Part shown: positions 17,253 through 25,607 of the stretch, in pieces
Layout: every line of letters begins with the position of its first letter
Numbering within the stretch: the first letter of the stretch is position 1
Source of the DNA: CAVXDY01 sp963721335
GTDB lineage: Bacteria > Actinomycetota > Thermoleophilia > Miltoncostaeales > Miltoncostaeaceae
Reading direction: 5' to 3'
DNA: 64,000 nt
Assembly: GCA_963721335.1 (NCBI GenBank)
Contig: CAVRIV010000001.1
Coordinates: 372,001-436,000 of the forward strand
Program-made: the position numbers and the translations under genes
Notes under the pieces: generated by a model
The model's input: the letters and a program-made list of their open reading frames with translations, nothing else
Databases searched by the model: none
Told to the model about the DNA's origin: nothing

Positions 17253-18469
17253 GGAGCGGAGGTCTCGGGGGTCGCCTCACCCGCGCCGGGCGCCGGGGGG
17301 CGCACGGGCGGTGGCTCGATGGTCGGGACGGGGGGCAGGCCGTAGCGCCACACCAGGTCGGCGGCCCGCCGCACGGCGTCGCCCTGACCCTGGGTCCACG
17401 ACGACGACAGGACCTCCGGCTGCTCGGCCCGCACCGCGGCCGCGCTGACGCCGGTCTCCTGCCACGGCGACTCCAGGTCGAGGCCGGCCACCGACACCGG
17501 CAGCCCGTGCATCACGCGCACGGTGCCGTCGGGCGCCTCCTCGAGCGTGTAGTTGCGGCTCGCGACCCAGGCGAGGATGCCGGCCGCGGCCACCACCACC
17601 ACGAGCGCGCCCACCACCACGCCCCGCGCCCGTGAGCGCCGGCGGGGCACGGGCTCGAGCACGCGCGGCGGGCGGGTGGTGGGGCTGGCGTGCTCCATGC
17701 CGGCATGCCCGTGGACGCCGCCGAGCACCCGCATCTCGGTCGTCTTGGCTCCGGGCTCCCGCCCCTCCGCCAGGGGCGACTCCGCGGTGCCGCCGGACTC
17801 CGCCGGCACCGGCCCCGCGCGGGCCAGGACGACGGTGACGTTGTCCGTCCCCCCGGCGGCGTTCGCGCGCTCCACCAGGGCCTCGGCCGCCTCGCGCAGG
17901 CTGGCCGCCGCGGCCAGGACGCCCGCGATGTCGCGCTCGGGCACGTAGGACGAGAGGCCGTCGCTGCAGAGCAGCACGACGTCGCCGTCGCGCAGCGGCT
18001 CGGAGACCGTGTCGGCGACCACCTCCGGCTCGGCGCCGAGCGCTCGCGTGATGACGTTCCGGTGCGGATGGTGCTCGGCGTCCTCGGCGGACAGGCTGCC
18101 GCGCCGCACCAGCTCGGCGACGACCGAGTGGTCCTGGGTGAGCTGGCGCAGCTCCCCGTCGCGCCAGAGATAGGCGCGCGAGTCGCCCACGTGCACCACG
18201 TCGAGGCGGTCGGCCGCGAGCATCGCGGCGGTGAGGGTGGTCCCCATCCCCGCCTTGTCGGGGTCCTCGCTCGCCATCCGGCGGATCGCCCGGTTGGCCT
18301 CCTGCAGCGCCCGGCGCACGTCGTCGGCGGTGACCGGCGCCGCGAGCTCGGCCACGGCCTCCACGGCCATCTGGGCGGCCACCTCCCCCGCCAGCGCCCC
18401 CCCCATGCCGTCGGCGACCGCGAGCACGCCGGGGCGCGCCAGGGAACGGTCCTCGTTGTGGCGGCGCAC
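17249..18469 (-). CDS. pstP: PP2C-type Ser/Thr phosphatase (PstP)
   Basis: The phosphatase domain has the metal-binding motifs NED, ADGMGGALAGE, GTTLTAAML, VGDSRAYL, DHS, SDGLSSYV and GTDNVTVVL. A transmembrane helix (about 275-297) and a short extracellular tail follow. It would reverse phosphorylation by the kinases of the operon. The GTG at 18469 is the first conventional start, but it leaves out the conserved SDTGRVRRHNED beginning. The same frame continues upstream without a stop through AHLSDTGR to a CTG at 18541, and an AGGAG lies just before that. The true start is therefore probably the CTG at 18541, giving 24 more residues. The frame overlaps rodA by 4 bases. Confidence 0.92.
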   Translation of the reverse strand: MRRHNEDRSLARPGVLAVADGMGGALAGEVAAQMAVEAVAELAAPVTADDVRRALQEANRAIRRMASEDPDKAGMGTTLTAAMLAADRLDVVHVGDSRAYLWRDGELRQLTQDHSVVAELVRRGSLSAEDAEHHPHRNVITRALGAEPEVVADTVSEPLRDGDVVLLCSDGLSSYVPERDIAGVLAAAASLREAAEALVERANAAGGTDNVTVVLARAGPVPAESGGTAESPLAEGREPGAKTTEMRVLGGVHGHAGMEHASPTTRPPRVLEPVPRRRSRARGVVVGALVVVVAAAGILAWVASRNYTLEEAPDGTVRVMHGLPVSVAGLDLESPWQETGVSAAAVRAEQPEVLSSSWTQGQGDAVRRAADLVWRYGLPPVPTIEPPPVRPPAPGAGEATPETSAP

Positions 18470-18545
18470 GCGGCCCGTGTCCGACAGGTGGGCCAGCTCG
18501 ACCAGCGCCAGCTGGCCGTCCGGAGTCGCCTCCGTGCCCAGGTCC

Positions 18546-19145
18546 CTACTCCTCGTAGCGGAGGGTCGTCTGGCCGATCCTCAGCGTGTCGTGCACCTTG
18601 AGCTGAGCGTCGTGCTCCACGCGCAGGTCGTTCAGGAAGGTGCCGTTGGTCGATCCCAGGTCCTCGACGAAGTGGTACGCCCCGCGGCGCAGGATGCGCG
18701 CGTGCATGTGGGAGACGAAGGCGTCGACGATGGAGAGGTCGGCCCCGTCGGAGCGCCCGATCGTGATGCCGCGCTCCAGCGGGATGACCCTGCCCTCCTC
18801 GAGGTCCGGGGAGGTCTCCACGACCAGGCGCGGGTCGAGGTTGAGCGAGAGGTCGAGGCGCTCGTCGTCGATCTCCAGCGCCGGGGGCAGCACCACGGGC
18901 GGAGGGACCTCCAGGGGAGGAGGGGTCTCGAGCGACGAGGGCGCCGGGGCGGCGGGCGGGACGACGGCCGCGGGCGCGGGTGCCGGCGCGGAGGCGGGCG
19001 ACACGGTCGGGGACGCGTCGGCGGCGTGCGGGGGCGGGGCGTTCGGGCGCAGCTGGCGGCCGGCGCTGCGCACCACGGTCCAGACGAAGGCGTACAGGAG
19101 CACCAGGAACACGACCTCGGCGACGATCAGGCCGGTCTCGGTCAC
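18546..19145 (-). CDS. fhaB: FHA-domain membrane protein (FhaB-like)
   Basis: The product has 199 residues. There is one N-terminal transmembrane helix (about 7-24), then a Pro/Ala-rich linker, then a C-terminal FHA domain (about 115-199). The domain has the phosphothreonine-binding residues in ITIGRSDGADLSI, VSHMHARI and LGSTNGTFLND. FHA domains read phosphothreonine marks made by the neighbouring kinases. In mycobacteria the equivalent protein (FipA/FhaB) links signalling to division. Its start overlaps the stop of fhaA. Confidence 0.92.
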   Translation of the reverse strand: MTETGLIVAEVVFLVLLYAFVWTVVRSAGRQLRPNAPPPHAADASPTVSPASAPAPAPAAVVPPAAPAPSSLETPPPLEVPPPVVLPPALEIDDERLDLSLNLDPRLVVETSPDLEEGRVIPLERGITIGRSDGADLSIVDAFVSHMHARILRRGAYHFVEDLGSTNGTFLNDLRVEHDAQLKVHDTLRIGQTTLRYEE

Positions 19146-19978
19146 GTCCCCGCCGCCGATCGCAGCTCCACGGCCATCTCGGTCGTCCCGATCACGACCG
19201 TGTCGCCGTCGGCGAGCGCGTGCCGCTTGACGACCTCGCCGTTCACCTCGGTGCCGTTCGTGCTCCCCATGTCCACCAGGAAGTAGTCCATGCCGATGTG
19301 GCGCACCTCGGCGTGCACGCGGCTCGCGTTGGGGTCGGCCAGCACGATGTCGCAGTCGCGGCTGCGCCCCAGGGTGGACACCCGCTTGGTCAGGCGGTGG
19401 CGCGCCGGCCCGATCACGAAGGTGAGGACCTCCTCGGTGAGCCCGGCGCCGCGCGCGTCCTCGGCGGAGATGACCTGGGTGCCGCTCACGCCCTCGAGCG
19501 GCTGGTAGGGCCGCGGCGGAGGCGCCGGCGGAACGGGCACGGGCACCGGCGGCGCGGGGGCCTCGGGCGCCCCCGCCTCCTCGTCCGCCGCGGCCTCCTC
19601 GGCCGGCGGGGGGTCGGCCATGCGGCAGGCGATGCCGAACTCGCCGGCGCGCAGGTCCTCGTCGGTGGTCAGCGTGACCACCGCCGGAGCGACCAGCGAC
19701 AGGCCGTTGCTGCGCGCGTGGGAATCCAGGTAGGCGGCCAGCTCGGTCACCAGGGAGTGCTCGTAGGAGGCGAAGCTCTCTCGGTCGGACGGGGCCAGGT
19801 AGACCGTGAACTCGTTCGGCACGTAGACCCGCGAGACCGAGATGGTCTTGTGGTCCTCCATCTCGCGCCCGAGCTTGCGGGCGAGCTCGACGGGTTGCAG
19901 GCTGCTCCGGAACGCCCGCCGGAAGCCGCGCTCGAAGAGGCCCTCGATCTTCTGCTCGATGTTGCGCAGGAGGCTCAT
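19142..19978 (-). CDS. fhaA: FHA-domain protein with FhaA-type N-terminus
   Basis: The product has 278 residues from ATG 19978. The N-terminal DUF3662-type domain has the recognisable EGLFERGFRRAFRSSLQPVE start and VPNEFTVYLAP. A Pro-rich linker (about 145-175) precedes a C-terminal FHA domain (about 195-275) with STLGRSRDCDIVL, SRVHAEV and GSTNGTEVNG. In mycobacteria FhaA binds the phosphorylated pseudokinase domain of MviN and restrains peptidoglycan synthesis. The GTG/ATG overlaps with its neighbours are 4 bases on both sides. Confidence 0.93.
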   Translation of the reverse strand: MSLLRNIEQKIEGLFERGFRRAFRSSLQPVELARKLGREMEDHKTISVSRVYVPNEFTVYLAPSDRESFASYEHSLVTELAAYLDSHARSNGLSLVAPAVVTLTTDEDLRAGEFGIACRMADPPPAEEAAADEEAGAPEAPAPPVPVPVPPAPPPRPYQPLEGVSGTQVISAEDARGAGLTEEVLTFVIGPARHRLTKRVSTLGRSRDCDIVLADPNASRVHAEVRHIGMDYFLVDMGSTNGTEVNGEVVKRHALADGDTVVIGTTEMAVELRSAAGT

Positions 19979-21663
19979 GCGGTCGGACTGCGCAGGGTAG
20001 CGGACGCCCTCGCGGCGCCGCGCCTCCCCAGGACCCGCCAGGGCCGAAGGGCCCAGGCCACCACCACCAGCCCGGCCGGCAGGACCGCGCCGAGGGCGTT
20101 CACCCCCGCCGTGGCCACCGCCACCATCGACCCCGCCACGAGCACCACCCAGATCGTCGCGGCCACCGCCCGCGGACGGCCCGGCCGGGCGCGCAGCACC
20201 AGCGGCACGCACATCGCGCCGACCACCAGCGCCAGGGCCTGGAGCAGCGCCTCGGGGTGCGCGGCCAGGGGCTCCCACAGGCGCCGCGCCGCGACGGCCG
20301 GCGAGCTCTCGCCGTCGAGGTTCTCCACGCCCGGCGGGACGTAGTCGCCGCCCGCCATCAGCCCTCCGGCGCCCGCGCCGACCTGCCACACGAGGGTGGC
20401 CGCGACGCCGGCCATCGCCACCCACAGGCGGTCGCGCCAGCGCGGCACCAGGCCGGCCACCGCCGCGTAGAGGGGGCCCAGACCGAGGGCGAACAGCACC
20501 GGGCAGGCCGCCGGGAGCAGCGTGAGGCGCCCCGTGCCCCAGCCGATCGCCAGCGTGGCCAGGGCGAGCGCGCCCAGCAGCACCGCGGCGCCGGGGCTCA
20601 CCAGCCCCACGAGCACCGATCCGGCCACGATGCTCGCGAGCAGGGCGGCCCGCGGCCGCCACGCGAAGGCCACGGCGGCCAGGGCGATGGCGGCGGCCCG
20701 CGGCCCGGGCTGCTGCCAATTGGCCGCGCCCGACTCGGCCAATTGGCCGCCCGCCGTCCAGAGGGCCACCGCGGTGAGCGCGGCGCCGCCGGCGGCGCTC
20801 GCAAGGCGGGGCAGCATCCGGCGCGCCCGGGCCCGGGCGCTCGGGACCCCCGAGAGCACGCCGTGGAGCTCGTCGGCCAGGTCCACCGCGCTCGGCCGGG
20901 CGGCGGGGTCGTGCCGCAGGCCCGCGTCAACCGCGCGGCACAGCCGGGGAGGCAGGTCCGGCCGCGCGCGGGAGAGGGGCGGCACGGCGCCCGACGCCGC
21001 CCGCCGTGCGGTGACCGCCGGCGACGGGGCGGCGACCGGGTTCGCGCCGGTCAGGCCCTCGTAGACGACGAGGCAGGCGGAGTACACGTCCGAGGACGGC
21101 CCGGCCGCCTCCCCGCGCGCCTGCTCGGGCGCCATGTAGGCCACCGTGCCCACCACCGAACCGGTCAGCGTCAGCCCGGCCTCGCCCGACAGCCGCGCCA
21201 CGCCGAAATCGGAGAGCCTGGACCGGCCGCGCCGGTCGATGAGGATGTTCGCGGGCTTCACGTCACGGTGCACGACTCCCGCCCGGTGGGCGTGCCCGAG
21301 CGCGGACAGGACCTCTCCGCCGATCCGCACCACCTGGGTGGCGTCGAGCCCGCGCGGCTCGCGCAGCAGCTCCAGCAGGGACGGCCCGTCCACGAGCTCC
21401 CACACCAGATGGATGCTCTCGTCGTCCTCCCCCCAGTCGAGCAGGGCGACCACGCCCGGATGGTCGAGGCGCTCCGCCGCCCGCACCTCGGCCCGCACCC
21501 GCGGGGCCAGGTCGAGCTCGGCCGGCACGGACTTCACGGCCACCTCGTCGCCCGTCGCCAGGTCGCGCGCCCTCCGCACCACCGCCGTGGCGCCGCGGCC
21601 GATCGTGGGGCCCAGGACGTAGCGGCCCAGGACGGGCTGCGGGGATGTGGCGCGCGAGGTCAC
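19975..21663 (-). CDS. Ser/Thr protein kinase with multi-pass membrane domain
   Basis: From GTG 21663 (VTSRATSPQP) the product has 562 residues. The kinase domain (about 12-270) has the loop IGRGATAVV, VAVKSV, HRDVKPAN, DFG and VGTVAYMAPEQARG, all intact. Instead of one helix plus a sensor, the C-terminal half holds about eight or nine transmembrane helices (about 290-540) with little between them. It is the first gene of the eleven-gene operon, upstream of fhaA. The usual actinobacterial cluster has no such kinase at this place. A long upstream extension of the frame exists but crosses the tRNA-Leu region and is not credible. Confidence 0.9.
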   Translation of the reverse strand: MTSRATSPQPVLGRYVLGPTIGRGATAVVRRARDLATGDEVAVKSVPAELDLAPRVRAEVRAAERLDHPGVVALLDWGEDDESIHLVWELVDGPSLLELLREPRGLDATQVVRIGGEVLSALGHAHRAGVVHRDVKPANILIDRRGRSRLSDFGVARLSGEAGLTLTGSVVGTVAYMAPEQARGEAAGPSSDVYSACLVVYEGLTGANPVAAPSPAVTARRAASGAVPPLSRARPDLPPRLCRAVDAGLRHDPAARPSAVDLADELHGVLSGVPSARARARRMLPRLASAAGGAALTAVALWTAGGQLAESGAANWQQPGPRAAAIALAAVAFAWRPRAALLASIVAGSVLVGLVSPGAAVLLGALALATLAIGWGTGRLTLLPAACPVLFALGLGPLYAAVAGLVPRWRDRLWVAMAGVAATLVWQVGAGAGGLMAGGDYVPPGVENLDGESSPAVAARRLWEPLAAHPEALLQALALVVGAMCVPLVLRARPGRPRAVAATIWVVLVAGSMVAVATAGVNALGAVLPAGLVVVAWALRPWRVLGRRGAARASATLRSPTA

Positions 21664-21729
21664 GAACAGGCATCTTCCACGACCCGCGCGCCCATCCCTG
21701 CGACGGCCGGTCGATGCGGGGACCCGTGG

Positions 21730-21735
21730 TAGCAT
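21730..21735 (+). promoter_or_regulatory. Putative -10 box TAGCAT for tRNA-Leu
   Basis: TAGCAT fits the TAnnnT pattern and lies 28 bases before the mature 5' end of tRNA-Leu. No clear -35 is seen. Confidence 0.35.
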
Positions 21736-21763
21736 CCGCCGTCCCTGACCGGCAGGAATGCCT

Positions 21764-21847
21764 GGGCGAGTGGTGGAATTGGTAGACACGCTAGGTTCAG
21801 GGTCTAGTGCTCTTATGAGCTTGGGGGTTCGAGTCCCCCCTCGCCCA
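21764..21847 (+). tRNA. tRNA-Leu (CAG)
   Basis: Class II tRNA: acceptor GGGCGAG (21764-21770) pairs with CTCGCCC (21840-21846), with discriminator A. The anticodon stem CTAGG/TCTAG encloses loop TTCAGGG (anticodon CAG). A long variable arm and T-arm GGTTCGAGTCC are present. No CCA is encoded (CCT follows). Confidence 0.93.
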
Positions 21848-21912
21848 CCTCCACCCCGCCTCTCCCACCCGGTGCGGACCGCCCTCTCCCGACCAACCAT
21901 TCGCGGGTAGCC

Positions 21913-23325
21913 GTGGCCGACTACGACGACGACCGCCCCGATTTCGACGCCGCCTTCGCGGACGATCCCGGCGACGAGCCGCCGAAACGGCGCCGGGGGT
22001 TCTCGCGCCGCGGCCGCGGGGCCGAGGACACCGAGGGCGTCGAGGACCCCGACGTCATCGAGGACACGGCCAGCACCGGCGAGGTGCCGCGCTCGGGGCT
22101 GCGCCGCTTCGCCTCGAGCACCCCGCCCTCCGAGGACGACGACTTCGACCATCTCGAGGAGGAGCCCGGCGGCGCGCCCCCGCCACCCCGGCGCTCGTCG
22201 AGCGCCTCCCGGCGGGGTGGCCGCGGCGGCGGCCGTCCCCCGCGCCGCCCGCCGCGCGGCGGCTCCCGGGCCTCGGGGGGCGGCGCCTCGGTGCTCCAGA
22301 GGCCGCGCGGCCGTCTGATCCTCGCGATCGCCTTCGCGGCGATCCTCATCCTGGTCGTCACGCTCGTCGTGCGGGACTGCCAGCGCAACCAGCTCGAGGA
22401 CCAGTACACGTCCTACCTCAACGGCGTGGCGAAGCTCGTGAACGACTCGGCCCAGCAGGGCCAGCAGCTGCGCCAGATCCTCGCCAACCCCCGCGGCGAG
22501 CGGCCGCCGCAGCTGCGCCAGAAGATCCAGACCCTCTCGCAGAAGGCCGGCGGCCTGGTGGACCAGGCGGAGACGCTCGATCCACCCGACTCCCTCAACG
22601 AGGCCCAGAGCAGCTTCGTGACCACGCTCGAGTACCGCGTCACGGGCCTCAGCACCCTCGCCGCCAACCTGCCGACGATCCTCCAGCGCAACGACGTCGA
22701 CTTCCAGGCCAACAGCATCGCGGGATCCATGCAGCGCTTCCTCGCGAGCGACGTGATCTACCAGGACTCGTTCGCCGGCCCGGCGGCCCAGGCGCTGGAG
22801 GAGGACGACTTCACCGGCACCCCGGTGCCCAAGGCGCAGCCCTTCCTGCCCAACCCGGCGCTCGCCGCCAACGAGGGCGCGCGCACGCTCCTGCCCAACC
22901 TGAAGCGGCGCACGGCGCAGTCGGGGGGCGGCGGGGCCGCCAGCGGCACGCTGCGCGGCACCTCGCTGGTCTCGACCGAGGCGCTCCCCTCGGAGACGCG
23001 GCTGACCCCGGGCTCGCTCACCAGCGTCCAGGGCGGGGGTGACCTCAAGTGGCGCGTGACCGTGGAGAACGGCGGCGATTTCGACGAGTCCAACATCGTC
23101 GTGACGGCGACCCTGTCCTACCCCGACACTCCCAACGAGCCCGACTCGAAGCAGGCGTCGATCGAGTCCCTGGGGCTGGGCGAGAGCACCACCGTCGAGA
23201 TCCCCGGGCCCTCGACGCCGGTCTTCGGCGAGCAGGGGACCCTCCGCATCGAGATCCAGCCGGTCTCGGGCGAGAGCAGCACCGACAACAACGCGGCCGA
23301 GTACCCGGTCAAGATCACCATCTGA
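21913..23325 (+). CDS. Single-pass membrane protein with extracellular CARDB-like domain, unknown function
   Basis: GTG 21913 starts a 470-residue product. An acidic and arginine/glycine-rich cytoplasmic part (about 1-135) is followed by one transmembrane helix (about 136-155, LILAIAFAAILILVVTLVV). A helical extracellular region (about 160-330) rich in Gln/Leu comes next. The C-terminal strand-rich region (about 365-470) contains VTVENGGDFDESNIVVTATL and SSTDNNAAEYPV, the pattern of a CARDB/adhesion-type beta-sandwich. It overlaps the next gene by one base and shares an operon with a DUF4446 protein. Envelope-related role inferred. Confidence 0.75.
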   Translation: MADYDDDRPDFDAAFADDPGDEPPKRRRGFSRRGRGAEDTEGVEDPDVIEDTASTGEVPRSGLRRFASSTPPSEDDDFDHLEEEPGGAPPPPRRSSSASRRGGRGGGRPPRRPPRGGSRASGGGASVLQRPRGRLILAIAFAAILILVVTLVVRDCQRNQLEDQYTSYLNGVAKLVNDSAQQGQQLRQILANPRGERPPQLRQKIQTLSQKAGGLVDQAETLDPPDSLNEAQSSFVTTLEYRVTGLSTLAANLPTILQRNDVDFQANSIAGSMQRFLASDVIYQDSFAGPAAQALEEDDFTGTPVPKAQPFLPNPALAANEGARTLLPNLKRRTAQSGGGGAASGTLRGTSLVSTEALPSETRLTPGSLTSVQGGGDLKWRVTVENGGDFDESNIVVTATLSYPDTPNEPDSKQASIESLGLGESTTVEIPGPSTPVFGEQGTLRIEIQPVSGESSTDNNAAEYPVKITI

Positions 23326-23933
23326 TGGAGGTCAGCGTCTGGGTCGCGGTCGCCGCGGGCGTCCCCGGGGTGATCGCGCTGGTGGGTGTCCTGCTGCTCT
23401 GGATCTCCCAGCGCCGCAGCCGCGCTGCGCAGCGGGTGCTGCTGCCCGACGGGACGTCGGAGGGGCTCATCGATCGCCAGGCCGTCCTGCAGCGGGCCAT
23501 GGGGCGGCTGGAGGAGGGGCTGCGCGACCTTCAGAGCCTGGTGGAGCGCCAGGGCGAGGTCACCGAGCAGAGCCTGCTCACCACCCTGCGCTTCCAGGGG
23601 ATGGTGCGGTACGACGCCTACCGCGACATGGGGGGGCAGCAGTCGTGGTCGATCGCGCTCCTGGACGGCAACCACAGCGGCGCGGTGGTGACGTCCCTCC
23701 ACGCCCGCGACCACGCCCGGGTGTACCTGAAGGAGCTGGTGGAGGGCACGCCCGGGCAGCGCCTCTCGCCGGAGGAGGAGCGCGCCGTGGCGCTCGCGCT
23801 CGGTCGCCCGGCGCCGCCGCCCCCCACCCCGCCGGCCGGCGAGGCCGCGGCCGGGCCGGACCGGGAGCCCACCGGCGAGCTCGAGCACCCGCCGGCTGAG
23901 GGGGAGCCCCCGGCCCCCCGGCCCGACGCATGA
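23325..23933 (+). CDS. DUF4446 family membrane-anchored protein
   Basis: ATG 23325 overlaps the preceding stop by one base. The product has 202 residues. One N-terminal transmembrane helix (about 5-27) is followed by a helical, coiled-coil-prone segment (DRQAVLQRAMGRLEEGLRD). The conserved DUF4446 core comes next: VRYDAYRDMGGQQSWSIAL, LDGNHSGAVVTSLHARDH and RVYLKELVEG. A Pro/Glu-rich tail closes it. DUF4446 is widespread in Gram-positive bacteria and has no assigned biochemical function. It overlaps pheA by 4 bases. Confidence 0.85.
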   Translation: MEVSVWVAVAAGVPGVIALVGVLLLWISQRRSRAAQRVLLPDGTSEGLIDRQAVLQRAMGRLEEGLRDLQSLVERQGEVTEQSLLTTLRFQGMVRYDAYRDMGGQQSWSIALLDGNHSGAVVTSLHARDHARVYLKELVEGTPGQRLSPEEERAVALALGRPAPPPPTPPAGEAAAGPDREPTGELEHPPAEGEPPAPRPDA

Positions 23934-24781
23934 GGGTCGGCTATCTCGGACCCCCGGGAACCTTCGCCGAGGAGGCCCTGCTCGAGCTGACCGGCCCGGC
24001 CTCGGACCTGGAGGCCGTGGCCTATCCCTCGGTGGTCGAGTGCTTCCGCGCGGTGCGCGAGGGCGAGGTCCCCGAGGTGCTGGTGCCCATCGAGAACTCC
24101 ATCGAGGGATCGGTGAACCAGACCCTCGACCAGCTCGTGGCCGGGGAGGTCGCGCTGCGCATCCGCGCCGAGGTCGTCCACCCGGTGCGGCACCACCTGA
24201 TCTCCCGGGCGCCGATCGCCCCCGCCGACCTGAGCCGCGTGCTCTCGCACCCGCACGCCACCGCCCAGTGCCAGCACTGGCTGCGCGCCCACGCGCCGGG
24301 CGCCGAGATCGTGGCCGCCAACTCCACCGCCGACGCCGTGCGCACCGTGAGCGGGGCCGACGAGCCCTGGGCCGCCATCGGCACGCTGCGCGCGGCCGAT
24401 CTCTACGGCTGCCTGGTCATCGCCCAGGACATCGAGGACACCGAGGACAACTCCACCCGGTTCGTGCTGCTGGGCCGGGAGCCCGCTCCCGCGGTCGGCC
24501 CCGGACGCTTCCGCACGTCCATCGTCTGCGCGCTGGAGCGAGACCGCCCGGGGGCGCTGCTGGCGATCCTCCAGGAGTTCGCCATGCGGGCGGTCAACCT
24601 CAGCAAGCTCGAGAGCCGTCCCACCAAGACGGGGCTCGGCCGTTACATCTTCTACATCGACATCGAGGGCAGCCGGGAGCGCGACCTGCCCGTGGACGCG
24701 GCCATCACCGCGATCGAGGAGCAGGGCGTGGCGCACGTCACTTTTCTGGGCTCCTACCCGGCCGGCGGCGGGTCTGGCTAA
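23930..24781 (+). CDS. pheA: Prephenate dehydratase
   Basis: The product has 283 residues, the length of a monofunctional enzyme. The catalytic domain starts with the typical YLGPPGTFAEEAL. It contains PIENSIEGSV at 53-62, NSTADAV, AAIGTLRAADLYG and the catalytic Thr-Arg-Phe (STRFVLLG). The C-terminal ACT domain (about 195-275) has GALLAILQEFAMRAVNLSKLE followed by SRP, the phenylalanine-binding motif. It converts prephenate to phenylpyruvate, with expected feedback inhibition by phenylalanine. ATG 23930 overlaps the DUF4446 stop. Confidence 0.95.
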   Translation: MRVGYLGPPGTFAEEALLELTGPASDLEAVAYPSVVECFRAVREGEVPEVLVPIENSIEGSVNQTLDQLVAGEVALRIRAEVVHPVRHHLISRAPIAPADLSRVLSHPHATAQCQHWLRAHAPGAEIVAANSTADAVRTVSGADEPWAAIGTLRAADLYGCLVIAQDIEDTEDNSTRFVLLGREPAPAVGPGRFRTSIVCALERDRPGALLAILQEFAMRAVNLSKLESRPTKTGLGRYIFYIDIEGSRERDLPVDAAITAIEEQGVAHVTFLGSYPAGGGSG

Positions 24782-24852
24782 ACTCCCCCCGGGCTCGGTG
24801 GCGGGTGGCGCCGACACCAACGGCCCACTCCCACGCGAACGTCGAGGAGCCG

Positions 24853-25362
24853 ATGGCCCAGCAGGTTCTCGTGCTCAACGCCACCTACGAGCCCATCAAC
24901 GTGTGCTCGCTGCAGCGTGCCGTGGTCCTGGTCCTCAAGAACAAGGCCGAGGTGCTCGAGCGCGCGGCCCGCAAGCTGCGCAGCGCGACGATGGCGCACG
25001 CCTACCCGCTCGTGATCCGGCTCGTCTACTTCGTGCGCATCCCGCGCCACGAGTCGCGGAAGATCTCGCGCCGCGCCGTGTTCGCGCGCGACGGATACAC
25101 CTGCCAGTACTGCGGCGCGGGCTCGCACCTGACCATGGACCACGTGGTGCCGCGCTCGCGGGGCGGGCGCTCGTCGTGGGACAACGTCGTGACCTCCTGC
25201 GCGTCGTGCAACCTGCGCAAGGGCAACCGGCTGCCGTCCGAGATCAACATGCACCCGCGCACCAACCCGCGCGCCCCGCGGCCCGACATCTTCATCTCCG
25301 TCGCCGCCCCGCGGCAGCCGAAGTCGTGGCTTCCGTACCTCGGGGACGGGGTCGCCGCCTGA
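24853..25362 (+). CDS. HNH endonuclease family protein
   Basis: The product has 169 residues from ATG 24853, preceded by GAGGAG. The N-terminal region (VLVLNATYEPINVCSLQRAV) is typical of a conserved stand-alone HNH family of actinobacteria and cyanobacteria. The nuclease core has zinc-finger-like CQYCG and CASCN pairs around MDHVVPRSRGGRSSWDNVV (His of the HNH motif). All metal-site residues are present. The cellular role of this family is not established. It sits 71 bases after pheA and may be in the same transcript. Confidence 0.9.
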   Translation: MAQQVLVLNATYEPINVCSLQRAVVLVLKNKAEVLERAARKLRSATMAHAYPLVIRLVYFVRIPRHESRKISRRAVFARDGYTCQYCGAGSHLTMDHVVPRSRGGRSSWDNVVTSCASCNLRKGNRLPSEINMHPRTNPRAPRPDIFISVAAPRQPKSWLPYLGDGVAA

Positions 25363-25397
25363 CCGCCTGAGGAGGACCGCCCGGCCCCGGCGCGAAG

Positions 25398-25589
25398 GTG
25401 GACGGCGTGACCGTCGTCCGCATCGTCTCCGGGCCGCTGAGCGGGGTGAGCCTCAAGGTGACCGACCGCAGCCTGTCCGAGCGCTGGCGCATCGGATGGC
25501 GCGGCCGCCGCCGCCGTCGGCGCACGAGCGAGATCATCACCAGGATCGTGCCCGCCGAGCATCCGGGAGACGCCCGCCGAGAGGGCTGA
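25398..25589 (+). CDS. Small basic protein, unknown
   Basis: A GTG-started frame of 63 codons (VDGVTVVRIVSG to DARREG) in which nearly every third codon position is G or C, unlike the frames around it. The product is strand-rich at first and has a run of arginines in the middle. It lies 35 bases behind the HNH gene. It ends 8 bases before the likely end of the convergent lipoprotein gene. No homologue is recognised. Support comes from base composition and packing only. Confidence 0.4.
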   Translation: MDGVTVVRIVSGPLSGVSLKVTDRSLSERWRIGWRGRRRRRRTSEIITRIVPAEHPGDARREG

Positions 25590-25590
25590 A

Positions 25591-25607
25591 CCCGGGGCTA
25601 TCCCGGG
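25591..25607. terminator. GC hairpin between convergent genes
   Basis: CCCGGG (25591-25596) and CCCGGG (25602-25607) can form a six-base-pair stem around GCTAT, exactly between the small plus-strand gene and the minus-strand lipoprotein. There is no T-tract, so intrinsic termination is uncertain. Confidence 0.3.

Noticed and set aside
15915..17345. A 476-codon histidine-rich frame
   Set aside because: Antisense to rodA. The His/Gln richness comes from reading membrane-helix codons backwards.
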